Of a stretch of 10,671 nucleotides of DNA, positions 5,778-10,671 are shown one piece after another. The notes under the pieces were generated by a model that saw only the letters and a program-made list of their open reading frames with translations, was not told the DNA's origin and searched no databases. The position numbers were made by a program, and so were the translations under genes. The stretch covers positions 1 through 10,671 of the forward strand of contig CANQHS010000027.1 in NCBI GenBank assembly GCA_947623795.1, written 5' to 3'. This DNA comes from an uncultured Clostridia bacterium (GTDB taxonomy: Bacteria > Bacillota > Clostridia > Christensenellales > UBA1242). How positions within the stretch are numbered: position 1 is the stretch's first letter; each line of letters opens with the position of its first letter.

Positions 5778-6556
5778 TGGAAATAGTTTTGTTCAATTCG
5801 CCTAATGCTGTCTACGCTCAACCCGATGAGAATTTAAAAAAAGGCAGCCGCGTTGTTGTCGACAGTAACGGGCTTGAAGTGGGCGCAGTAAAAGGTATTA
5901 AAGATGTAGATAACAAAGTTGAACTTGTTAAAATTGTGCGTGAGTGTACAAAAGAGGACAATCTTGCACATTGTGAAAATTGCAAGTTTACTCGTGCCCT
6001 ACTTCCTGAAATAAAAAAAGAAGTTGAAAAATTGGGGCTTGACATGAAAGTTAGTTTCATCTCAACCAATTTGGATAGGAGCAAAATAATTGTTAACTAC
6101 ACCGCTGATGAGCGCGTTGATTTTAGAGAACTTATTAAAGTGCTTGGCGCGAAGTATAAGTTGCGAATTGAAATGCACCAAATTGGCAATCGCGACGAAA
6201 GCAAAGTTGTTGGCGCATTCGGCGTTTGCGGACGAGTTACATGCTGCAAATTGTATCTTAACGATTTTGATAAAGTGTCAATCAAGATGGCAAAAAATCA
6301 AAATATTGCACTTAATCCAACCCGCATCAATGGCATGTGCGGCCGTCTGCTCTGCTGCTTGAAATATGAAGACGAATTTTATGAGCAGATGCAAAAGAAA
6401 ATGCCAAAAGTTGGCAGCAAAGTTACGACTCCAGACGGAGTTGGAGTTGTTAGCGCAACTGACTTTTTGCGTGAAAATGTAACAGTAAATTTCACTAAAG
6501 ATGAAAGCACAGAACAAAAAATTTATAGCCTTGCCGACATCAAAAAAGGAAAATAA
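5768..6556 (+). CDS. ricT: RicT (YaaT), PSP1-domain subunit of the RicAFT RNA-processing complex
   Basis: In B. subtilis RicT with RicA (YlbF) and RicF (YmcA) forms an iron-sulfur complex that steers RNase Y processing and affects sporulation, competence and biofilm formation. The protein is 262 residues. The PSP1 core lies at about 60-150 (VDFRELIKVLGAKYKLRIEMHQIGNRDE). Cysteines fall in the family pattern: C154, C159, C160 (GVCGRVTCC) and C191, C196, C197 (NGMCGRLLCC), plus a CENC pair at 69 and 72. SIKMAKNQNIALNPTRI between them is a family signature. AAAGGAGA (5753-5760), lying within the end of holB, sets the ATG at 5768; a second ATG at 5777 is less well placed. The partner genes are not in this window. 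Next in the usual order would be yabA, which is absent. Confidence 0.93.
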   Translation: MQVMEIVLFNSPNAVYAQPDENLKKGSRVVVDSNGLEVGAVKGIKDVDNKVELVKIVRECTKEDNLAHCENCKFTRALLPEIKKEVEKLGLDMKVSFISTNLDRSKIIVNYTADERVDFRELIKVLGAKYKLRIEMHQIGNRDESKVVGAFGVCGRVTCCKLYLNDFDKVSIKMAKNQNIALNPTRINGMCGRLLCCLKYEDEFYEQMQKKMPKVGSKVTTPDGVGVVSATDFLRENVTVNFTKDESTEQKIYSLADIKKGK

Positions 6557-6582
6557 ATTTAATTTTAGACATGATGTTTGTT

Positions 6583-6716
6583 TGTCACCCTGAGCGAAGT
6601 CGAATGGGTCTACTAGTTATTCTAAGCGAAATGTTGACAGATTCTTCGCACACTCATTTGCTCATAATGACATTAGCGAGATTCTTCGATTTCGCTTCGC
6701 TCCACTCAGAATGACA
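6583..6716. repeat. Interspersed hairpin-type intergenic repeat (TGTCATTCTGAG / GAAGAATCT family)
   Basis: The two ends are imperfect inverted repeats: TGTCACCCTGAGCGAAG on the left (from 6583) and, read leftward from 6716, TGTCATTCTGAGTGGAGCGA. Inside, two leftward direct units start at 6716 and 6672 (44 bp apart), each beginning TGTCATT.TGAG and holding GAAGAATCT (complement at 6679-6687 and 6639-6647). This type of sequence is, to my knowledge, scattered in intergenic regions of many unrelated bacteria; no transposase is present, so it would have to be moved in trans or spread as a non-autonomous element. It fills most of the ricT-trmN6 gap. Its GC content is higher than its surroundings. 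Confidence 0.75.
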
Positions 6717-6736
6717 CTTTTAAATTAAATATAACT

Positions 6737-6787
6737 ATGAAAAATACTGACAACTTTAAACTTGAAAACTTTGGAAATGGGATTTGA
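6737..6787 (+). pseudogene. Duplicated first 16 codons of trmN6, ending at a TGA
   Basis: Bases 6737-6785 match 6849-6897, the start of trmN6, with one mismatch in 49 (GGA for GGG). The copy reads M-K-N-T-D-N-F-K-L-E-N-F-G-N-G-I and then TGA (6785-6787), where the real gene continues S-V-Y. AAATATAAC precedes both copies (6727-6735 and 6826-6834), so the duplicated unit extends a little upstream. It is a recent partial duplication 112 bp from the intact start. An assembly error between strain variants is an alternative. Confidence 0.85.
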
Positions 6788-6824
6788 TTTATGCGAAACT
6801 CCGTAACGCGTAAACCAAAATCCC
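6779..6824 (+). other. Imperfect hairpin between the duplicated and real trmN6 starts
   Basis: The left arm 6779-6795 (ending ATTTATGCG) pairs with the right arm 6807-6824 (CGCGTAAACC...ATCCC) around AAACTCCGTAA, with one bulge and a few mismatches or G-T pairs. The right arm, read leftward, also resembles trmN6 codons near 6882-6906 (GGATTTTGGTTTAC against GGATTTCGGTTTAC), so it may be an inverted third fragment of the gene start. A role in trmN6 expression is only a possibility. Confidence 0.5.
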
Positions 6825-6848
6825 CAAATATAACAAAATGGATAACAC

Positions 6849-7523
6849 ATGAAAAATACTGACAACTTTAAACTTGAAAACTTTGGGAATGGGATTTCGG
6901 TTTACCAAAGTGACAACTTATATAAATTTACGCAAGACGCCATTTTGCTTGCTAAATTTTTAAACATTAAACACAGTGACAACGTGCTTGAGCTTTGTGC
7001 TGGAAGCGGAGTTATTAGTTTTTATGCTTATTCGCTAAACTACTTTAATCATCTATATTTTAACGAAATTCAGCCTGAAATGTGTGAGGTTATTGAAGAA
7101 AATATCAAGTTCAACAACCTAAAACGCAAAAGTAAAATTTTTAATTGCAATTTAAAAGACTTGAAATTATCAGATTTTGAAAAGCCTGTTGATGTTATAA
7201 TTTGCAACCCACCTTATCAAAAAGTTAATGGCAAAAGTTTGTTAAATGAAAAAAAAGAAATTGCAATTTCTCGTCATGAAATTGAGGCAACTCTTGAAGA
7301 TATAATTAAAAAATCTAGCGAACTAATTAAAGATAAAGGCCGATTTTATATGGTGCATCTTGCATCGCGTTCAGCTGAACTGATTGCCCTTTGTCATAAC
7401 TATAAACTCGAAGTTAAAAAGATAAAATATATTTTCACAAACGATAAGGAAGCATATTTAGTGCTAATCGAAGCAGTAAAAAACGCCAACCCCGGTGCTA
7501 TAGTTTTAAAGGAGCAAATCTAA
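6849..7523 (+). CDS. trmN6: tRNA1(Val) adenine-37 N6-methyltransferase family protein (YabB/TrmN6)
   Basis: A class I SAM-dependent methyltransferase; characterised relatives methylate N6 of A37 in tRNA1(Val). The protein is 224 residues, slightly short of the usual 240-250. Visible: an N-terminal region ending YKFTQDAILLAKF (25-37), SAM-binding motif I ELCAGSGV (48-55), the acidic residue after strand 2 (E73 in FNEIQPEM), and the catalytic NPPY (120-123), characteristic of N6-adenine methyltransferases. The order NPPY-substrate region-C-terminal strands (KAYLVLIEAVKNA) fits YabB. No strong ribosome binding site precedes the ATG at 6849; upstream are the repeat, the duplicated start and a hairpin, so its expression may differ from that of ricT. 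Its stop overlaps the rsmI start by one base. The substrate is inferred from family and gene order. Confidence 0.87.
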   Translation: MKNTDNFKLENFGNGISVYQSDNLYKFTQDAILLAKFLNIKHSDNVLELCAGSGVISFYAYSLNYFNHLYFNEIQPEMCEVIEENIKFNNLKRKSKIFNCNLKDLKLSDFEKPVDVIICNPPYQKVNGKSLLNEKKEIAISRHEIEATLEDIIKKSSELIKDKGRFYMVHLASRSAELIALCHNYKLEVKKIKYIFTNDKEAYLVLIEAVKNANPGAIVLKEQI

Positions 7524-8323
7524 TGATTTATTTCGTTGCAACGCCGATTGGCAATTTGGACGATATCAGTTTTAGAGCAATTGAAGTGTTGAAAAATTGC
7601 GATGTTATTGCGTGCGAGGACACTAGGCACAGCAAAATTTTGCTTGACCACTATTCCATTAAAACCAAAACTATTGCATACCACAAATTTAACGAAAACA
7701 ATAGTGCAGACGGAATTATTGAACTTGAAAAAGCGGGCAAAAATATTGCAATAATAAGCGATGCAGGCATGCCGGTCATCTCCGACCCCGGAAATGTTTT
7801 AGCAAAAAAACTAATTGAGCAAAACATTAAGTTTACAATCGTGCCAGGCGCAAATGCCGGGCTTTCTGCCCTTGTTTTGTCCGGATTTGATGCAACAAAG
7901 TTTGCATTCTTTGGCTTTTTGAGTGAAAAAAACAAAGAATTAAAGCAACAATTAGATGAAATTAAAAATTTTTCTGGCACAAAAATAATTTACTCATCAA
8001 AATACAATATCAATAAAGACCTAGCAAATTTATATAATGCACTTGGAGAAGTTAATGTTGCGATAGCCAGCGAAATCACAAAAATGCACGAAAATGTGGT
8101 TTTCTCCACCCTTCCTTTTGAGTTGGACGAGCCAAAAGGAGAATTTGTTTTGGTGGTTGAAAATAAGGAGCAAGAAAACACCACGCCAAGCGAAAAAGAT
8201 ATAATATTAGAACTAAAAAAACTTACAAAAACACTCGATAAAAACGAAGCAATAAAGCAAATTAAAGATAAATACAAACTAACAAAATCTTACGTTTATA
8301 ACCTATATGAAAGGAATAAATAA
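7523..8323 (+). CDS. rsmI: 16S rRNA (cytidine-1402-2'-O)-methyltransferase RsmI
   Basis: RsmI 2'-O-methylates C1402 of 16S rRNA, near the P-site of the ribosome, using SAM. The protein is 266 residues, close to the usual 270-290. Tetrapyrrole-methylase-fold motifs are clear: VATPIGNLDDISFRA (5-19), CEDTRHSKILL (31-41), SDAGMPVISDPG (79-90), and VPGANAGLSAL (107-117, where many relatives have PGPSA). The C-terminal part (about 225-266, ending KLTKSYVYNLYERNK) looks like the small helical domain found in RsmI. AAAGGAG at 7508-7514 lies 8 nt before the ATG, which overlaps the trmN6 stop (TAATG), so the two are translationally coupled. Matches yabC in B. subtilis order; yazA is absent. No convincing terminator follows. 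Confidence 0.95.
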   Translation: MIYFVATPIGNLDDISFRAIEVLKNCDVIACEDTRHSKILLDHYSIKTKTIAYHKFNENNSADGIIELEKAGKNIAIISDAGMPVISDPGNVLAKKLIEQNIKFTIVPGANAGLSALVLSGFDATKFAFFGFLSEKNKELKQQLDEIKNFSGTKIIYSSKYNINKDLANLYNALGEVNVAIASEITKMHENVVFSTLPFELDEPKGEFVLVVENKEQENTTPSEKDIILELKKLTKTLDKNEAIKQIKDKYKLTKSYVYNLYERNK

Positions 8324-8394
8324 TAATATTTTCATATCTTCTTTAATAAATTTTACAAATTTATGCAATATAAGTGAAAAATTAAATTTTAATA

Positions 8395-8422
8395 TTTACA
8401 AATAAAATTATTGTGTTATAAT
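8395..8422 (+). promoter_or_regulatory. folD: Promoter of folD, leaderless geometry
   Basis: TTTACA (8395-8400), 16-bp spacer, TATAAT (8417-8422) with an upstream TGT that makes an extended -10, then 6 nt, then ATG at 8429. There is no Shine-Dalgarno sequence. The rest of the 8324-8428 spacer holds only an AT hairpin (8346-8364) without a T-run. Confidence 0.75.
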
Positions 8423-8428
8423 TAAATT

Positions 8429-9265
8429 ATGATTATTTTAGATGGAAAATCCGTTGCACAAGGCATTAAAAATGAAGTGAAAAATAAAGTTTTGGAGTTA
8501 GACAAAAAACCTGTTTTGTCGTGTTTGCTCGTTGAGGGTGACAGTGCGAGCGAAATTTATGTGAAAAACAAACAACGCGCTTGCGAGGAATGTGGCTTGA
8601 TTTCGAGGCTAATTAGATTAAAGCACGACATATCTCAACAAGAGCTTGAATCTGTTATCCAAAAAGAAAACAACGACCGTGATGTTTCAGCAATATTATT
8701 GCAGTTGCCAATTCCAAAAGCGTTAAATGGGGATTTGGCTATCAACACAATAAGTCCCCGGAAAGATGTTGACTGCCTCACCTATGAAAATTTGGGGAAA
8801 CTTTTTTCAGGAAAAGGCAAAATCGCTCCATGCACTGCAACAGGAATAATAAGAATCTTAGATAAATACAATGTTAATTTGCAAGGCAAACTTGCAGTTG
8901 TTGTTGGCAGAAGTTTGTTGGTGGGCAAAAGTGTTGCAAGTTTACTTGAACAACGCAATGCAACTGTAGTTTTGTGCCATAGCAAAACGGAAAATATGCA
9001 AGAAATCACTAAACAAGCAGACATCTTGATTGTCGCCATTGGAAAAGCCAAATTTATCACGGCAGATTTTGTGAAAGATGGTGCCATCGTTATTGATGTT
9101 GGCATAAATCGAATTGATGGCAAGTTGTATGGCGATGTGGATTTTGAAAACGTTAAAGAAAAATGCTCCATGATAACCCCCGTCCCCGGCGGAGTTGGTC
9201 CACTAACCGTCGCCTGCCTTATGGAAAATACTTACAAATTAGCAAAAGAACAACAAAAACTATAA
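8429..9265 (+). CDS. folD: Bifunctional methylene-THF dehydrogenase / methenyl-THF cyclohydrolase
   Basis: FolD oxidises 5,10-methylene-tetrahydrofolate with NADP+ and hydrolyses the product to 10-formyl-tetrahydrofolate, feeding purine and formyl-Met synthesis. The protein is 278 residues, the usual length. Key residues are in place: Y44 and catalytic K48 (IYVKNK), Q92 in LLQLPIP, D115 in RKDVDC, the nucleotide-binding loop VVVGRSLLVGKSVA (157-170), and TPVPGGVGPLTVACLMENT near the C-terminus. Three near-invariant spots differ from the usual pattern: DVDG is DVDC (C116), PCTP is PCTA (A137), and VGxP is VGKS (S168). Start at 8429 because residues 1-12 (IILDGKSVAQGI) match the family N-terminus. 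It has its own promoter and a terminator. Confidence 0.95.
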   Translation: MIILDGKSVAQGIKNEVKNKVLELDKKPVLSCLLVEGDSASEIYVKNKQRACEECGLISRLIRLKHDISQQELESVIQKENNDRDVSAILLQLPIPKALNGDLAINTISPRKDVDCLTYENLGKLFSGKGKIAPCTATGIIRILDKYNVNLQGKLAVVVGRSLLVGKSVASLLEQRNATVVLCHSKTENMQEITKQADILIVAIGKAKFITADFVKDGAIVIDVGINRIDGKLYGDVDFENVKEKCSMITPVPGGVGPLTVACLMENTYKLAKEQQKL

Positions 9266-9294
9266 AAAAGGCAACTCAATTGAGCTGCTTTTTT
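9264..9294. terminator. Bidirectional terminator between folD and the convergent gene
   Basis: AAAAAAGGCA... pairs with ...TGCTTTTTT around CTCAATTGAG, with one bulged G and one mismatch. T-runs exist on both strands, so it can serve folD and the leftward gene ending at 9301. Confidence 0.85.
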
Positions 9295-9300
9295 GTTAAA

Positions 9301-10128
9301 TTAACTTATAGTTTGTTCGTCAGTTTGTTCGTCAGTTTTTTCTTTTTTTAGTGAAGATAAATAGTGTTTGCATATTTGTCTATAAATTATTTCTCTAATC
9401 CTTGCATTATCTGGTAGTTCTTGTATTTTTTTACACATGTTTAGCAATTTTTGAACAGATTCTTCTTGTTTTGCGATAAAATCACTCTCTAACTCATATG
9501 CAAAATCGTGCGATTTAAGCATTGTTTCCACAGCTTTCCCTACTATCGCTTTAATATTTTTACCCGTATAATAATGAAAATCCGAAGGATTGTTGCTAAC
9601 TGCTAGCAGCATATATTCATCATTAGAAGAAAATATTTTAGAATATTGCGCAAGATATCTATAAGCATAACGGCATGAATGTTCAGAAAGTTCTTTAACA
9701 AGTTTATCTATAAATGCTTTATCTTCCAACAATTTGGATTTTACGATAATTTTACCTTCCTTTTCTTCCGTTATAATATATTGTTTGTTGTCTTTTAATT
9801 CTTTTTTAACCTTTTCAGAAATAGGTAAATAATATGTACGAACCAATCCGCCAAGCTGATCATTATGGACAATGGACATCATTGCCAATTCTTCATTTGC
9901 TTGAATTTTATATGAGCCGTAACTGATTATAGTAGGATCAGTAAATGCACATCTGGTCGTTATAACTCTTCTAAAAAATTCTTCATTATCCAAATATTCT
10001 TTTGGAACAACTTTTTCTAATAAAACGCATGATTTATAAAATTCTCCATTTTCAAAAGGCTCAAATAATTTCACTGCTTCGTCTAATGACATTGTTTCTG
10101 GTGTGTTATTATATGTTAATTCTTTCAT
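9301..10128 (-). CDS. Unrecognised cytoplasmic protein with helical internal repeats
   Basis: A 275-residue soluble protein without signal peptide or membrane segment. I do not recognise it firmly. Weak internal repeats are visible: LDNEEFFRRVITTRCAF (46-62), QANEELAMMSIVHND (76-90), a looser one from about 135 (LEDKAFIDKLVKELSE) and SSNDEYMLLAVSNNPSD (about 166-182), each an 'N/D-x-E' cap followed by a hydrophobic helix. That layout is reminiscent of DUF4116-type repeats, but the match is too weak to assert. The C-terminus carries a tandem TDEQTDEQ encoded by a 12-bp direct repeat. GGAGGG (10132-10137) precedes the ATG and a consensus promoter lies just upstream, so it is transcribed alone. 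It is convergent with folD and lies where the conserved gene block ends, so it is probably accessory. Confidence 0.75.
   Translation of the reverse strand: MKELTYNNTPETMSLDEAVKLFEPFENGEFYKSCVLLEKVVPKEYLDNEEFFRRVITTRCAFTDPTIISYGSYKIQANEELAMMSIVHNDQLGGLVRTYYLPISEKVKKELKDNKQYIITEEKEGKIIVKSKLLEDKAFIDKLVKELSEHSCRYAYRYLAQYSKIFSSNDEYMLLAVSNNPSDFHYYTGKNIKAIVGKAVETMLKSHDFAYELESDFIAKQEESVQKLLNMCKKIQELPDNARIREIIYRQICKHYLSSLKKEKTDEQTDEQTIS
9311..9334. repeat. 12-bp tandem repeat in the 3' end of the unknown gene
   Basis: GTTTGTTCGTCA occurs twice in a row (9311-9322 and 9323-9334). In the leftward gene it encodes TDEQTDEQ just before the stop, a likely slippage product that lengthens the acidic tail by four residues per unit. 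Confidence 0.9.
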
Positions 10129-10157
10129 ATACCCTCCATTTTCTTTTAATATTAATT

Positions 10158-10186
10158 ATTATAAAGCACATTTTGTTTCTTGTCAA
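10158..10186 (-). promoter_or_regulatory. Consensus sigma-A promoter of the 9301-10128 gene
   Basis: Read leftward: TTGACA (10181-10186), 17-bp spacer, TATAAT (10158-10163), all consensus. The start should fall near 10151, giving a leader of about 22 nt that includes GGAGGG. Confidence 0.88.
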
Positions 10187-10225
10187 GTATTTTTGAACAT
10201 TTAATTCTAGAATCATTTAGATGAT

Positions 10226-10251
10226 AAAACACTAAACTTGGTGTTTTTTTT
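10226..10251. terminator. Hairpin with T-run between the two leftward genes
   Basis: AAAACACTAA (10226-10235) pairs with TTGGTGTTTT (10238-10247) with one G-T pair, followed rightward by a T-run to 10251. Rightward it looks like a good terminator although no rightward gene precedes it closely; leftward it is followed by TTTTATC and could end the gene at 10325. The rest of 10187-10324 shows nothing I can name. Confidence 0.6.
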
Positions 10252-10324
10252 ATTGCTCTCAACAAAATTATAAGTATTTTACAAAAATCAAGGACGTTTT
10301 ATAAATTTATAAAGAGAAAATGAC

Positions 10325-10671
10325 TTACACATTATCAACTAGGGTTTTTGACCAATATATCCTTTGAATTATTGCCCTATTGAGCAATGAATTGTTGTTT
10401 ATTTCATCAACTGTCAAGTTAAAAATGCTGTACATCAACTCTGGATCTGGCTTATCTAACAAACGATAACTGCAAAGATATTTTTTGTTTTGTTCATCCT
10501 GAGTTGCTATGACAACATCCTCTTTTTCTAGGTTCTGTTCATAATCATCTAAGCGAACCATATAAAAATTTTGCATTTTTTGCTTATATTCTTTGTTGCG
10601 AGCATGAATCATTGAGCTTATGTCAATTATAAATCCTTTATCTCTAAAAAGGCAGAAATTCATGGCGTGGC
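10325..10671 (-). CDS. C-terminal part of an unrecognised protein (5' end outside window)
   Basis: The leftward frame is open to the right edge. The first ATG at 10663 is preceded by GCCACGCC, with no ribosome binding site, and the upstream codons (His-Ala) are open, so the gene most likely starts beyond the window. The visible start of the fragment reads H-A-M-N-F-C-L-F-R-D-K-G-F-I-I-D. A His-Ala-x-Asn followed some 15 residues later by Asp after a hydrophobic strand recalls the His-Asp part of transglutaminase-like or papain-like cysteine hydrolases; the Cys that such an enzyme needs would lie off the edge. This is a resemblance, not an assignment. The remainder (about 100 residues) is polar and has no membrane segment. 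Confidence 0.65.
   Translation of the reverse strand, partial: HAMNFCLFRDKGFIIDISSMIHARNKEYKQKMQNFYMVRLDDYEQNLEKEDVVIATQDEQNKKYLCSYRLLDKPDPELMYSIFNLTVDEINNNSLLNRAIIQRIYWSKTLVDNV

Noticed and set aside
6634..6668. TTGACA ... CATAAT as a promoter inside the interspersed repeat
   Set aside because: The spacer is 23 bp, too long for a sigma-A promoter, and the TTGACA is part of the repeat itself.
6583..6897. CRISPR array or tRNA in the repeat-rich ricT-trmN6 gap
   Set aside because: The repeats are few, divergent and not regularly spaced with unique spacers, and no cloverleaf or cas gene is present.
8346..8364. Hairpin after rsmI (ATAAATTT-TAC-AAATTTAT) as its terminator
   Set aside because: The stem is all A-T and no T-run follows, so read-through toward folD is as likely.
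9163..9351. 62-codon rightward frame across the end of folD
   Set aside because: It overlaps the conserved folD C-terminus in another frame and then runs through the terminator; no ribosome binding site or family match.

Overview
The window is AT-rich chromosomal DNA from a low-GC, Bacillota-like (Clostridia-type) bacterium using the standard bacterial code (TGG for Trp, TGA as stop). Evidence: strong AGGAGG-type ribosome binding sites, sigma-A type promoters, a RicT (YaaT) protein that is typical of this phylum, and the gene run holB - ricT - trmN6 - rsmI, which matches the Bacillus subtilis holB-yaaT-yabA-yabB-yabC neighbourhood with yabA missing. I cannot name a genus; an uncultured gut-type lineage is a guess.

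Layout. 1-1292 is the 3' part of dnaE (replicative polymerase alpha subunit), closed by a perfect hairpin terminator. 1322-1477 is a T-rich spacer with T-tracts phased at about 10 bp, predicted to be curved. Then two leftward genes: a small DUF378 membrane protein and a DUF362 protein with two 4Fe-4S motifs. Rightward follow a small unrecognised protein and greA. At 4041-4244 is a scar beside a leftward membrane-protein gene: a decayed copy of the gene's own 3' end and a duplicated palindromic terminator. 4857-8323 is the conserved run holB-ricT-trmN6-rsmI, interrupted at 6557-6848 by an interspersed hairpin-type repeat and a broken duplication of the first 16 codons of trmN6. folD (8429-9265) has its own promoter. 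From 9300 on the content looks accessory: a leftward unrecognised repeat protein and the end of another leftward gene running off the right edge.

Working together: dnaE and holB supply polymerase and clamp-loader parts; greA rescues stalled RNA polymerase; ricT, trmN6 and rsmI act in mRNA processing and in tRNA and rRNA methylation; folD feeds one-carbon metabolism.

The main structural observation is that four genes (DUF362, the small 84-residue protein, holB, folD) have a recognisable -35/-10 pair whose -10 ends exactly 6 nt before the ATG. This geometry predicts leaderless mRNAs. In the same window greA, the membrane protein and the 9301-10128 gene have clear promoters followed by a leader with a Shine-Dalgarno site. 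I found no RNA genes, CRISPR array, transposase or convincing novel defence system.
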